From DATBDE01 sp036270095 (lineage in GTDB: Bacteria > Actinomycetota > Thermoleophilia > Solirubrobacterales > Solirubrobacteraceae), in contig DATBDE010000104.1 in assembly GCA_036270095.1 (NCBI GenBank), positions 62,001 through 126,000 on the forward strand: a stretch of 64,000 nucleotides of DNA, read 5' to 3'. Positions within the stretch are counted from its first letter, which is position 1. Every line of letters begins with the position of its first letter. The position numbers and the translations under genes are program-made. The notes below the pieces were generated by a model. That model did no database searches, was not told the DNA's origin, and was given only the letters and a program-made list of their open reading frames with translations. Below are positions 44,462-53,888 of the stretch, piece after piece.

Positions 44462-46107
44462 TTGCCGCCTCCGTTCGACCCGCCGTCGGGCGTCGTGATG
44501 CCCTTGAGCATCTGCTCGATCTTGTCCAGCTGCGCCGTGTGCCCGAGCTTGGACGCCAGGCCGGCGATGTCGGCCGCGGTGGCCGGCTCGGACGAGACCT
44601 TGAGGTCGTTGCCCAGGCCGGCGCGGTCGACCGAGTCGCGCAGCTCCTGCACGGCGCCTGCCGAGATCTTGTCCCACATGTCCTTGTAGGCCTGCGGGTT
44701 GGCCGTGGCCGCACTCTGCACGTGCTTGGGGCCCGGGCCCGGGGTCGTCTTCAGGTTGGGCATCGGCTGCGTCTCGCAGGGAACGTCGGGCCGCAGCGGC
44801 GGGCGCGACTCGGCCTTGGCCGGGTTGGTGCCGAGCAGCGGCAGCGAAGTTGTCGTCAGCAGTCCGTTGCCGAGGTTGTAGACCAGCTCGCCGGCGACCG
44901 GCATGACCCGGAACCAGTAGCCGTTCGGGGAGGCCGAGCGGCCCTCGCCCGACAGCCCGACGAGCGGCTGCGGTGCCTCCTCGGCGACGTTGTGCTTGGC
45001 CGGGAAGTTCGGGTCGGGGACGGTGAGCTTGGTCCAGGGCTGGATGACCTCGTTCTGGCAGCTCGACGCGGCCCGGACCTGGTCCAGCAGTGGCGGCGTC
45101 GCGCTGTTGAGCTGGCCGAGCGCGGGCACGGTCGGGACGAGGTCGGCCACCAGGCCGCGCAGCTCCGGCGTCGAGACGAGGTTGCGCGCCTGGGTGATGA
45201 ACGGCAGCGACGCGTCGATGGTCGGGCCGGTCGACTTGACCGCCGGGCGCAGCGCCGCGGCCAGCGCCCGTACGGCCGGGAAGGACGCGTTGAGGGCGTC
45301 GAGCGCCGGGCCCGCCGCGCGCAGCGTGCGCGGCAGCTCGGCGATCGTCTGCTCGAGCGCGGACTGGTTGCGCGAGAACGCCGCCGCCGTGCGGTTGAAG
45401 TCGGTGATCAGGCTCTGCAGCTGCGGCGGGCTGGCGTCGAGCGCGTCGGCCACCGTGCCGGAGTCGCGGATGAAGCCGTTGAGGTCGCCGGGGTGCAGTC
45501 CGAGGGTCGACTGGTTGACCAGGGCCGTGTTCTTGTAAGCCGGCTCCCAGTACGGGATCGAGGCGTCGTAGCCGGTCGACCCCGGCGGCTGCAGCGCGGC
45601 CGAGTACTCCTCCAGCAGCACCTGCAGGTTGTGGCGGGTGTCGGACTGCAGCGAGGTGAGGATCTGGTCGAGCTGGACCGGCGTGCGCGTGTTCTGGATG
45701 CGGATCGTGTCGCCGTCGCCGAGCTTGGGCGCGCTCGGCGTGCCCGGGTGGATGTCGACGAAGAAGTTGCCCTCGAGGAAGATGCGCGGGCGGATCGCCA
45801 CCGTCGCGTCGGTGTGGATGGGCAGCGCCTTGTCCTGGATCTCCATCGACACCACTGCGCCCTGGTCGACGCCCTTGCCCATCGGCTCGACGTCGGTGAC
45901 CTTGCCCACGTTGACGCCGGCGATGCGCACCGGCGAGTTCTTGTTGATGTTGTTGGCCGACTTGAAGGCCGCCTTGATCGTGAAGTGGTGCTCGAACGGG
46001 ATCGCCTTGGTGAACCCGAAGTAGGTGATGGCGGCGGCCAGCACGAGCGTGATCAGCCCCCAGGTGAAGTTGCTGAGCCCGCCGGTCTTCTTCCTCAGTC
46101 GCTTCAC
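44458..46107 (-). CDS. MCE-family protein, fourth gene of cluster
   Basis: This is a 549-residue protein: anchor NFTWGLITLVLAAAITYFGF (about 13-32), MCE domain with NSPVRIAGVNVGKVTDVEPM and IRPRIFLEGNFFVDIHPG, and a long helical region. The C-terminal 150 residues are a distinctive extension with several Cys residues (SCQNEVIQPW, PCETQPMPN). GTG start with GTGA overlap to the third gene. Confidence 0.9.
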   Translation of the reverse strand: MKRLRKKTGGLSNFTWGLITLVLAAAITYFGFTKAIPFEHHFTIKAAFKSANNINKNSPVRIAGVNVGKVTDVEPMGKGVDQGAVVSMEIQDKALPIHTDATVAIRPRIFLEGNFFVDIHPGTPSAPKLGDGDTIRIQNTRTPVQLDQILTSLQSDTRHNLQVLLEEYSAALQPPGSTGYDASIPYWEPAYKNTALVNQSTLGLHPGDLNGFIRDSGTVADALDASPPQLQSLITDFNRTAAAFSRNQSALEQTIAELPRTLRAAGPALDALNASFPAVRALAAALRPAVKSTGPTIDASLPFITQARNLVSTPELRGLVADLVPTVPALGQLNSATPPLLDQVRAASSCQNEVIQPWTKLTVPDPNFPAKHNVAEEAPQPLVGLSGEGRSASPNGYWFRVMPVAGELVYNLGNGLLTTTSLPLLGTNPAKAESRPPLRPDVPCETQPMPNLKTTPGPGPKHVQSAATANPQAYKDMWDKISAGAVQELRDSVDRAGLGNDLKVSSEPATAADIAGLASKLGHTAQLDKIEQMLKGITTPDGGSNGGGK

Positions 46108-47690
46108 GGCACGGCTCCGATCCCGCCCGGGTCGCGCGTGAACGTCTCGCCCGGCGGCACGTGGTTGGTGTCCAGCTGGCGGTCCTTCGGCGGCTTGTCG
46201 CGGTCGTCGAACGACTTGAAGTTCGGCCCCTGGTCGCCCGGCGTGTGCGGGTCCATGGACACGAACAGGTTCTGCGGGGCGTACTTGGACAGGCGCGCCG
46301 GGTAGCCGCGCTGGCCGGCCTCGCAGTCGGCGTTGCCCTGGTCGTCGACGGCGGCGCCGTAGGGCTGCGCGTGCAGGTACTCCGGGTCCTCGCCGGGCGG
46401 CACGTTCTCGCCGTTGGCGGGGCCGGTGGCATTCGAGGTCCCGACGCTGTTCTTCTGGTGGTTCGCAAACTGGAACAGCGCGCGCTGGATGTTCCCGGTC
46501 GGGTCGTCCTCGGAGAACTGCTCCGCCAGGAAGGTCCAGAAGTAGTTCCAGAAGTTGCACACGGTCACATAGGGGCCCAGGTAGCGCAGGGTGGGGTTCA
46601 GCGTCCCCACCGTGGCCATCAGCCCGCGCAGCGCGAGGTTGGTGGTCGGCGCCTGGCTCAGGTCGCGCAGCGCGCCGAGCGACTCGCGCAAGTCGTCGTT
46701 GAGCTCGGTCGAGCGCTTGAGCACCGGGATGCCGGTGCGCAGCGCCGGGTTGACGATGGGCAGGGCGCGGCGCAGCTCGCCGGTGGCGAGGTCGAGGTCG
46801 TGCCCGAACTTGGTCGTGTCGTTGAGGAACGGCATCTGGTCGTGCAACGAGCGTGTGGAGACATCGAGCGTCGGCGGCGCCTTGGCGATCGTGGCCTTGA
46901 GCGCGTTCGGGTCGCGCGACAGCGCGGCGAAGGTCGTGCCCATGTCGGTGAAGAGCTGCGCGTTGACGCCGGCGACCGGGGCCAGCGCGCCGGTGAAGCG
47001 GTCCAGGGTCATGAAGAAGCGCGCGAGCTGCGTGCGGTTGTCGGCCAGGTTGGACATGACCGGCGCGAGGTGGGTGAAGAACGACGGCGCGACCTGGACG
47101 GTCTGGTTGAGGTCGGGGCCGCGCTCGGTCAGCGCGTTGCCGAAGCCGGTGAGGTTGTCCTGCTCGGCGATCCGCGTGGGCCGGTCGAAGATCTTGAACA
47201 CGTCGTCGATCTGCACCGGCACCTTCGTCTGGCTGACCGGGATGGTGTCGCCGTCCTTGAGGAACTTCGTCGTGGACTTGCCGCGGGTCAGTTGGAGGTA
47301 CTTCAGGCCCAGCGCGGACCGCGGGCGGACCTCGACGGTCGAGTCGGCCGGGAGCTTGCCCGTCTTCTTGTCCAGCTTGACCGTGACCTGCGCGCCCACC
47401 GTGGGCTGGTCGACGCCCTTCTCGGCGCCGACGTTCTCCGCCTTGCCGTTCAGCGCGATCGGGCTGATGCCCGAGATCACGCCGATGCGGTAGCCGCCCT
47501 CGCGGACCTCGTTGCCCTTGACCAGATTGGAGCCGTTGGCGAGCTGGACCTTGATCTCGGTCGTGGGCACGAACGGCAGCCCGTTGTTCGCGTTGTAGGC
47601 CAGGAAGACCGCCACCACGACGACGAGGACCGTCACCGCGCCCACGAGCACGGGGTTGGCCACCACCGATGCCGAGCCGCGCCGCCTCAT
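46104..47690 (-). CDS. MCE-family protein, third gene of cluster
   Basis: This is a 528-residue protein: anchor PVLVGAVTVLVVVVAVFLAY (about 13-32), MCE domain (QLANGSNLVKGNEVREGGYR, VRPRSALGLKYLQLTRG) and a helical region ending in a hydrophilic Pro/Asp-rich tail (about 430-528) predicted to be disordered. ATGA overlap with the second gene. Confidence 0.9.
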   Translation of the reverse strand: MRRRGSASVVANPVLVGAVTVLVVVVAVFLAYNANNGLPFVPTTEIKVQLANGSNLVKGNEVREGGYRIGVISGISPIALNGKAENVGAEKGVDQPTVGAQVTVKLDKKTGKLPADSTVEVRPRSALGLKYLQLTRGKSTTKFLKDGDTIPVSQTKVPVQIDDVFKIFDRPTRIAEQDNLTGFGNALTERGPDLNQTVQVAPSFFTHLAPVMSNLADNRTQLARFFMTLDRFTGALAPVAGVNAQLFTDMGTTFAALSRDPNALKATIAKAPPTLDVSTRSLHDQMPFLNDTTKFGHDLDLATGELRRALPIVNPALRTGIPVLKRSTELNDDLRESLGALRDLSQAPTTNLALRGLMATVGTLNPTLRYLGPYVTVCNFWNYFWTFLAEQFSEDDPTGNIQRALFQFANHQKNSVGTSNATGPANGENVPPGEDPEYLHAQPYGAAVDDQGNADCEAGQRGYPARLSKYAPQNLFVSMDPHTPGDQGPNFKSFDDRDKPPKDRQLDTNHVPPGETFTRDPGGIGAVP

Positions 47691-49483
47691 GGCGCCATCA
47701 GGTAGTCGAGGACCTGGCGGTCCGACGAGCTGCGGTCACGCCCGCCGCCACCGCTACCACCGGGCAGCGCGCCCTGCACGCCCTGCTGCACGTCCTTGGG
47801 GACGTTCTGCGCGTCCTTGGGGACGACGTTCTTCGGGTCGACGTTGTTGGGCACGCCGGGCACGTTGGGCACGCCGGGCACCTGCGGCACCGGCACGCTG
47901 GGGACGCCCTGGGTGACCTGGTTGATGATCGTCGTGACCGGGTCGACCGGGTTGACCGGCGGAGCCGCGCCGCCACCACCGCCGCCGCCGCCGTTGTCGC
48001 TCCCGCCGGAGGGGCTCGAGTTGCCGCCGTTGGCGCCGTTGCCGGAGTCCTTGGGCTGGTCGGCGGGCGGGGTGGGTGCCCCCGCGTCGCCATGGCCGTC
48101 GCTGGTCGACTTGCTCGACGCGCTGTTGTCGACGCCGGACGGGAACTTGCCGTTGTCGGAGATGTTCGGCTCGCCCAGCAGGCCTGGGCCGTTGGGGCCG
48201 ATCTTGTCGCCCGAGCACTTCTGGTAGAGCGCGACCGATGCGGCGTCGTCCTTGCGCAGCTTGTGGCCGTCGTTGTAGGGCGAGCAGTCCGGGTCGACAA
48301 AGGCAGCGATCTTGAGGATGTACTCGACGCCGTCGTAGACGTTGATGGCCTGGGACTGGTCGAAGACGTACTGGAGCAGCGCCTCGAGGCCGGTGTAGTT
48401 CTTGCGCCCGTCGGTGTGCTGCGGGCCGGTGCGCTGGTCGGTCTCGACGGCGTGCGAGGGGTCGTCGAGGTGCTCGAGGATGATCCGCAGGTTCTTGGAC
48501 AGCTCCGGCGAGGTCGACGCGTACTGGTTGAGCAGGTCGACCGTCGGCGTGGCGCTGGTGACGGCCTGGCGGCCGATCTGCGACGCGCCCGCCAGCGTGC
48601 GCAGCGCCGGGCGCGACGCGTCGGCGAACGGGCCGAGCAGCTTGAAGAAGCTCTCCAGCTGCCCGCTCGTCGCGTCGAGGTTGCGCAGCGCCCCGGTCTG
48701 CGAGACCGCGGTCTGCCCGAGGGCCGCCATGGCCGGGCGCAGCTGGGCGAGGAAGGCCGGGAGCTTGCGGAAGCCGGCGGCGAGGGCGGCGCGGCGCTCG
48801 GCCGAGGCCTCGGCCGTGTTGCGCGCGGTCTGCACCCAGCGGCCGACGTTGCGGTGGTTGTTGGCCAGCGCCGTGATGACCGTGTCGCCGTTGTGGGCGA
48901 GGTCGGCCAGGACCTGGTTCTGCTGCGCCAGGATGGCCAGCACGCGGTCGGTCTGCTCGAGCGCCGGGACCGCACGGCGGATGGCCTCGTTGAGGTTCTG
49001 CCCGTTGCCGGCCACACCGGCGCCGAGCTCGTTGATGATGATGCGCAGCCGCTCGCGCTCGGGCAGGCGCAGGATGTTCTGGATCAGGTCGGGGGCGATC
49101 GTGGTCGCGGTGTGGTTGACCGGGACGGTCGCGCCCTTGTTCAGGACCTTGCCGTGGACGCCGGGCTGGCAGTCGAGGAAGTACTCGCCGATCAGCGACT
49201 GCGGCCGGCTCTCGCAGAAGGCGTCGCTGCGCAGGGTGTCGAACCCCTGCTGGTCGAGGTTGATCTCGACACGCGCGTGGTAGTTGCGGCGGTCGAGCTT
49301 GAACGCCTGGATCTTGCCCGCGCGGACGCCGGCCAGCTTGACGTCGGCGCCCTCGACAAGGCCGAAGGCGTTGTCGAGCTCGACCCAGTAGGTGTGGCCG
49401 TTCTGGCTCCCAGATCCGGAGGCCAGGAAGGCCAGCGCCGCGGCGGCCGCGAGCACGACGGCGATGCCGATCACGCGCCTCAT
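47687..49483 (-). CDS. MCE-family protein, second gene, with low-complexity tail
   Basis: This is a 598-residue protein: anchor VIGIAVVLAAAAALAFLA (about 4-21), MCE domain (ELDNAFGLVEGADVKLAGVR, RPQSLIGEYFLDCQPG), helical region, and a C-terminal tail of about 150 residues dominated by Gly runs, Pro-Val repeats (VPSVPVPQVPGVPNVPGVP) and Lys-Asp-Val segments. The tail probably extends into or through the cell wall. ATGA overlap with the first gene. Confidence 0.9.
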   Translation of the reverse strand: MRRVIGIAVVLAAAAALAFLASGSGSQNGHTYWVELDNAFGLVEGADVKLAGVRAGKIQAFKLDRRNYHARVEINLDQQGFDTLRSDAFCESRPQSLIGEYFLDCQPGVHGKVLNKGATVPVNHTATTIAPDLIQNILRLPERERLRIIINELGAGVAGNGQNLNEAIRRAVPALEQTDRVLAILAQQNQVLADLAHNGDTVITALANNHRNVGRWVQTARNTAEASAERRAALAAGFRKLPAFLAQLRPAMAALGQTAVSQTGALRNLDATSGQLESFFKLLGPFADASRPALRTLAGASQIGRQAVTSATPTVDLLNQYASTSPELSKNLRIILEHLDDPSHAVETDQRTGPQHTDGRKNYTGLEALLQYVFDQSQAINVYDGVEYILKIAAFVDPDCSPYNDGHKLRKDDAASVALYQKCSGDKIGPNGPGLLGEPNISDNGKFPSGVDNSASSKSTSDGHGDAGAPTPPADQPKDSGNGANGGNSSPSGGSDNGGGGGGGGAAPPVNPVDPVTTIINQVTQGVPSVPVPQVPGVPNVPGVPNNVDPKNVVPKDAQNVPKDVQQGVQGALPGGSGGGGRDRSSSDRQVLDYLMAP

Positions 49484-50853
49484 GGCCCGGGCGGCACCTG
49501 GGACGGGTCGCAGGGGAAGCCGGCGGGCGGCTTGAAGCTCGGGTTGCGCTCGGCCGTGCCCGGGCAGCGGTCGTTCTGGCCGGTGACGGCGGCGGCGCCG
49601 AGCTGCGCGCCGCGCAGCGTCGGGCTGAGCAGCTTGAGGTTGCCGTCGATATTGGCGGCGGCGTTGACGTACAGGGCGGCGTTGCTGGCCGCGCCCAGCG
49701 CGTCGTAGACGCCGGGCGTGGAGAAGTCGCTGAACCAGCCGGTCAAATCGACCGAGTACGGGCGCGCCTTCTCGAGCTCGGGGGTGGCCGAGCTCAGGGC
49801 CTTGGTCGAGGCCGGGAACGCGCCGTCGCGCTGCTTGCCGTTGGCCGAGACCGGGCCGATGGCGCTGTCGCGCAGCGGGACGGTCGAGTTGTTGAGGTCG
49901 ATGAGGTCGTTGTTCGGGCCCGCTCTGTTGACGAGCTGCGAGAGGTCGCGCACGGTCGGGCGCGCGTTGAGCGCCAGCGGCCGAAGCTGGTGCAGGAACG
50001 GGCGCAGCTTCTTGGCCACCGGCTTGGACTCGTCGACCAGTGGCTTGAGGTCGTCGAGGGTGGCGCGCAGGTTCACGAAGGCCGTATTGGCCTTGCGCAT
50101 GAACGGGGGCAGCGCGACGATCGCGTGCTGCAGCGCGGCGCGCCGGCTGCCGATCGCGCGGGTGGTGTTGGCGAGGTTGTTGACGAGCCCGGCGAGGTCC
50201 TGCTGGCGGGCGGCGACGTCGGTGACCAGGCGCCCATTGGCGTCGATGAAGTGGCGCAGCTGGGTCGGGTCGCTGTTGAGGGCCTCGAACAGGCGCGCCG
50301 ACGAGGCCAGGGCCGGGTTGAGGTACAGCCAGCCGGCGTTGGCGGCCTTGCTGTTGCCGGCGTACGTGTTGGAGAAGCCGCGGATGAGCTGGGAGAGCGC
50401 CTTGCGCTGCCGCGGGCCGAAGACGTTGAAGACCTGGTCGAGGTCGACCGCCGTGGTGGTGTGGTCGCTGCCCAACACCTCGCCCGGCGCGAGCGCGGAG
50501 TTCGTGCCCGGCCCGGGCTGCAGGTCGATGTAGCGGTTGGCGACGCCGGACAGCGAGGCCTGGCGGATGATCGCCTTGGTGCCGTGGCGGAGCGGCCCGT
50601 ACTGGTGATCCAGCGAGAAGGTGATCTGCGCCTGGCCGTCGCCGGTGAGCGCGATGCCCTCGATCGACCCGACAGCGGTGCCGCCGATCTCGATCTGGTC
50701 GCCCTTGACCAGCTGCGCGGCGTTGATGAAGCGCGCCTTGTAGGTGTAGTCGTCGCCGCCGGTGCCGAACAGCACGACGACAACCGCGACTACGCCTATG
50801 ACGACAGCCGCCAACGCGGCCAGCCGACCGATGGTCCTCGAGGAGGTCCGCAC
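49480..50853 (-). CDS. MCE-family protein, first gene of cluster
   Basis: This is a 457-residue protein: short basic N-terminus, anchor LAALAAVVIGVVAVVVVLFG (about 11-30), MCE domain (QLVKGDQIEIGGTAVGSIEG, IRQASLSGVANRYIDLQPG) and a long helical part. GTG at 50853 is chosen because the conserved part starts there; ATG at 50913 would add a 20-residue hydrophilic stretch. Unlike typical mce loci, no YrbE permease genes precede it; the upstream gene is a membrane-anchored hypothetical. Confidence 0.88.
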   Translation of the reverse strand: MRTSSRTIGRLAALAAVVIGVVAVVVVLFGTGGDDYTYKARFINAAQLVKGDQIEIGGTAVGSIEGIALTGDGQAQITFSLDHQYGPLRHGTKAIIRQASLSGVANRYIDLQPGPGTNSALAPGEVLGSDHTTTAVDLDQVFNVFGPRQRKALSQLIRGFSNTYAGNSKAANAGWLYLNPALASSARLFEALNSDPTQLRHFIDANGRLVTDVAARQQDLAGLVNNLANTTRAIGSRRAALQHAIVALPPFMRKANTAFVNLRATLDDLKPLVDESKPVAKKLRPFLHQLRPLALNARPTVRDLSQLVNRAGPNNDLIDLNNSTVPLRDSAIGPVSANGKQRDGAFPASTKALSSATPELEKARPYSVDLTGWFSDFSTPGVYDALGAASNAALYVNAAANIDGNLKLLSPTLRGAQLGAAAVTGQNDRCPGTAERNPSFKPPAGFPCDPSQVPPGP

Positions 50854-50965
50854 CCCTGCCGATGCCTTCCTTCGCTGTAGCTCTCCTGCCCACGCGCGCT
50901 CCCACACGCACAAGGACTGTGAGCGAAGCTAGCAAGCCCCCTTCCACCCCGTCAAAGGGGAACCG

Positions 50966-51412
50966 TCAGTGCTCGGGGGGTTCTGCCTCGTCGTCGAGGC
51001 GCGCTCGGGCTCGGGCCAGAGCGGCCTCGAGGCGGGCGTGGCCGGCGGCGCGGACGGCGCCGTCGTTGGGGGTCGAAGGCTCCGGGAGCGGCGAGCGCAC
51101 GGGCTCACGCGGCGCCGGCCGCTGGGCCGCCGCCGCGGTGGCGGGGGCGGGGATCGGCGCGTCCTGCGGCGCGTAGGGCTCCTCGTCCTCATAGGGCTCG
51201 GGCGCCGGATGGGCCTGGGTGGGCTGGCCCACTTCGGGGTCGCTGCGATGCACGCGCGCGGGCGCGGGCCCCGGCGCGCGGTAGGAGGACGTGCGCGGGC
51301 TGGCGCCGCCGGTGACCTCGCTGCGCTCCGCGCGGCGACCGCTGAGCAGCAGGTAAGCGCCGACCATCGCCAGCCCCACGGCCACCACGATGCAGATGAG
51401 GACGATGGTCAT
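50966..51412 (-). CDS. Membrane-anchored hypothetical protein
   Basis: This is a 148-residue protein. One N-terminal helix (TIVLICIVVAVGLAMVGAYL) is followed by a Pro/Ala/Glu-rich, probably disordered tail ending in an Arg/Ala-rich helix. I do not recognise a family. It starts within the stop of the O-methyltransferase gene (ATGA overlap), so it is co-translated with it. It is 113 bases from the mce cluster and transcribed the same way. Confidence 0.65.
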   Translation of the reverse strand: MTIVLICIVVAVGLAMVGAYLLLSGRRAERSEVTGGASPRTSSYRAPGPAPARVHRSDPEVGQPTQAHPAPEPYEDEEPYAPQDAPIPAPATAAAAQRPAPREPVRSPLPEPSTPNDGAVRAAGHARLEAALARARARLDDEAEPPEH

Positions 51413-52095
51413 GATCCGGGCCGCGCGTCCGGCCGGCGCGTGGTCAGGGTGACGCCGTCGCCGATCGGGATGATGCTGGTCAGCCAGCCGTCCGCGTCCA
51501 TCAGGCGCTGGTTGAGCGCGCGGGCGGCCTGCAGGTTCGCCTTCGACCAGAAGGTGTCGTTGTCGTCGGACAGCCCGACCTCGCCGGACATGAGGACGTT
51601 GTCGATGGCGACGAGCGCGCCCGGGTTCAGCTTGGACTCGATCATGCCCAGGTACTCGCCGTACTCCTGCTTGGTCGCGTCGACGAAGGCCATGTCGAAG
51701 CTGCCCTCGAGCTTCGGCAGCGTCTGCAGCGCGTCGCCCTCGACGAGCTCGATGCGATCGGCGACGCCGGCGCGCGCCCAGAACTCCTGCGCCTGCGCGA
51801 TGCGCTGCTCGTCGCGCTCGAGCGTGACGATGACCCCACCCGGCCCGAGCGCCTGCGCCATGTGCAGGGTCGAGTAGCCGATGGCGGTGCCGACCTCGAT
51901 GATCCGTTGGGCCTGCAGCGCGGCGACGAGCACGGCCAGCAGCCGCCCGGTCTCCCAGAGGACGATGGGGATGTCGTCGCGCTCGGCGAGCGCCTCCATG
52001 TCGGCCATGACGTCCGAGCGAGGCCCGGCGACCGCGTTGAGATACGAGGCGACGTGGTCGGCGACGATCAAGGCGCTGAAGCCTAGCCACCGCAT
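51409..52095 (-). CDS. SAM-dependent O-methyltransferase (class I, COMT-like)
   Basis: This is a 228-residue enzyme of the O-methyltransferase family 3: IIEVGTAIGYSTLHMAQAL is motif I, LERDEQRIAQAQEFW the adenine-binding strand, and DMAFVDATKQEYGEYL and AIDNVLMSGEVGL the metal-catechol region (Asp, Asp-Asn). It methylates catechol-type hydroxyls. ATG at 52095 opens the frame; TTG at 52071 would give an N-terminus closer to the family. Confidence 0.88.
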   Translation of the reverse strand: MRWLGFSALIVADHVASYLNAVAGPRSDVMADMEALAERDDIPIVLWETGRLLAVLVAALQAQRIIEVGTAIGYSTLHMAQALGPGGVIVTLERDEQRIAQAQEFWARAGVADRIELVEGDALQTLPKLEGSFDMAFVDATKQEYGEYLGMIESKLNPGALVAIDNVLMSGEVGLSDDNDTFWSKANLQAARALNQRLMDADGWLTSIIPIGDGVTLTTRRPDARPGS

Positions 52096-52119
52096 GGCGG
52101 GAGGTACGCTGAGCCTCCG

Positions 52120-52203
52120 GCCCGGGTGGCGGAACTGGAAGACGCAGTCGGTTTAAGCCCGACGACCCGCGAGGGTGTGTGGGTTCGAGTCCCACCCCGG
52201 GCA
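52120..52203 (+). tRNA. tRNA-Leu (TAA)
   Basis: This is an 84-base class II tRNA: acceptor GCCCGGG / CCCGGGC with A73, anticodon arm GTCGG-TTTAAGC-CCGAC (anticodon TAA), a long variable arm and the T-loop GGGTTCGAGTCCC. It reads UUA, the rarest leucine codon in GC-rich genomes; the Streptomyces counterpart is bldA. Confidence 0.95.
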
Positions 52204-52334
52204 TCTCCCGAACTTCACAAATACGGTGTGTTGCCCGAGTGCAGCCGGTTCCCGGCCGGGTTCTTACCGGAGCGCAACTTGCCCGTTGGTACGGTGCTTA
52301 GGGCTCGAACGCCCAGTTTCGGGCCTCTTTCCCT

Positions 52335-53888
52335 GTGGAAGTCTCTGCTCTACAGCACGCCGGCGTCGCCGGCCGGCACGGACGCTCGCCGCTGCTCCGG
52401 CTGCAGACGGACGAGCGGCTGATCGCGCTCATCCGGCGCGGCAACCATCACGCGTTCGAGGCGCTCGTCGCGCGCTACCAGCCGCGGCTGCTCTCGTTCT
52501 GCCGCCATATGCTCGGGTCCAAGGAGGACGCCGAGGACGTGCTGCAGGAGGTCTTCGCCGCCGCGTTCAACGCGATCCTCTCCGACGAGCGCGCGATCAA
52601 CGTGCGGCCGTGGCTCTACCGCATCGCGCGCAACCGCTCGCTCAACCACCTCCGCCGCGTCCAGCCCATCGGGGTCGACTCGATGGACATCCACTTCTCG
52701 GAGCAGGGCACGAGCACCGCCGACAAGGTCCACAAGCGTGAGGACTTCCGGATGCTCATCCATGACGTCCAGGGCCTGCCGGAGACCCAGCGCACCGCGC
52801 TGCTGCTGCGCGAGATCGACGCCCTCTCCTACGAGCAGATCGCCGAGGCGATGGAGACCACGGTGCCGTCGGTCAAGTCGCTCCTCGTGCGCGCGCGTGT
52901 CTCGCTGGCCGAGGCCGCGGAGGCGCGGCAGATGTCCTGCGATGTGGTCCGGCTCGAGCTCGGCGAGGTCGCCGAGGGCCTGCGGCGCATGAGCCCGCCG
53001 GTGCGCCGCCACGTGAAGATGTGCGACCGCTGCGGCGCGTTCCGCAAGCAGCTGCGCGAGACCAACAAGGCGCTCGCCGCCGTGTTCCCGATCGGGCCGC
53101 TGGTGCTGATGAAGAAGTTCGCGCTCGTGCACCTCGGCATCGGGGGCGCGAGCGGGTCGGCCACCGCCGCCGGCGGCGTGGCCGGCGGCGCCGCCGCGGG
53201 CTCGGCCGTCGGGGCCGGCGCCGCGGGCGGCGGGCTCCTCGCGGGCAGCGCCGCGACGATCGCGACCAAGGCCGCGGCCAGCCTGGCCGCCGCTGCGCTC
53301 GTCACCGCGGGCGCCGTCGAGGTCCACAACGCCGCCAACCAGCGCCGCGGCACGCACGACATCGCCGCCGCCCAGCCGCAGGTCACCCCGGCGGCACCCA
53401 CGTTCACGCACGCGCTCGCCGGCCGCCGCGAGGCTCCGCACACACGCACGCGCGTGGTGTCGCACCCGATCCGCGCGCCCAAGAAGGATCCGGTCGACTC
53501 CACGGTCGCCGCGGACAAGGTGGCGAAGGCCACGCAGCCGGCGCCGGCGGCCGACCCGACCGCAACCTCGCCGAGCACGACCGCGCCCGACACCGCTGCG
53601 ACGACGCCGACGCAGCCCGCGACCGACCCGCCCAAGACCCAGACCTCGGGCGACACCACCACGCTTCCGCCCGAGACCACGTCGACGACCCCGACGACGG
53701 CGCCCCCGACGATCACGACGGCGCCGGCCACGACGACGCCGGCCCCGCCGCCGACGACGACGGTTCCCCCCGACGTGCCGCCGCCGAGCCAATCCTCGCC
53801 GACCGACCAGGGCGGCGGCGCACCTCCGCAGGACGGTGGCGGCTCGCCTCCGGCCGACCCGCCGCCGGACCAGAGCCCCCCCGGCTAG
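52335..53888 (+). CDS. ECF sigma factor fused to zinc anti-sigma-like domain and Pro/Thr tail
   Basis: This is a 517-residue fusion. Sigma region 2 (HAFEALVARYQPRLLSFCRH to RPWLYRIARNRSLNHLRR) and region 4 (LPETQRTALLLREIDALSYE) cover residues 20-200. A short domain then carries H226-x3-C230-x2-C233 (RHVKMCDRC), the zinc signature of ZAS anti-sigma factors. A Gly/Ala-rich stretch and a probable membrane helix (about 305-328) follow, then a 180-residue Thr/Pro/Ser tail that would lie outside. GTG at 52335 is the only suitable start. The stop shares a CTAG with the convergent csaA stop. Confidence 0.88.
   Translation: MEVSALQHAGVAGRHGRSPLLRLQTDERLIALIRRGNHHAFEALVARYQPRLLSFCRHMLGSKEDAEDVLQEVFAAAFNAILSDERAINVRPWLYRIARNRSLNHLRRVQPIGVDSMDIHFSEQGTSTADKVHKREDFRMLIHDVQGLPETQRTALLLREIDALSYEQIAEAMETTVPSVKSLLVRARVSLAEAAEARQMSCDVVRLELGEVAEGLRRMSPPVRRHVKMCDRCGAFRKQLRETNKALAAVFPIGPLVLMKKFALVHLGIGGASGSATAAGGVAGGAAAGSAVGAGAAGGGLLAGSAATIATKAAASLAAAALVTAGAVEVHNAANQRRGTHDIAAAQPQVTPAAPTFTHALAGRREAPHTRTRVVSHPIRAPKKDPVDSTVAADKVAKATQPAPAADPTATSPSTTAPDTAATTPTQPATDPPKTQTSGDTTTLPPETTSTTPTTAPPTITTAPATTTPAPPPTTTVPPDVPPPSQSSPTDQGGGAPPQDGGGSPPADPPPDQSPPG

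Noticed and set aside
43313..46305. Long plus-strand frames opposite the mce genes
   Set aside because: They mirror the mce codons in the complementary frame and have no ribosome sites or motifs.
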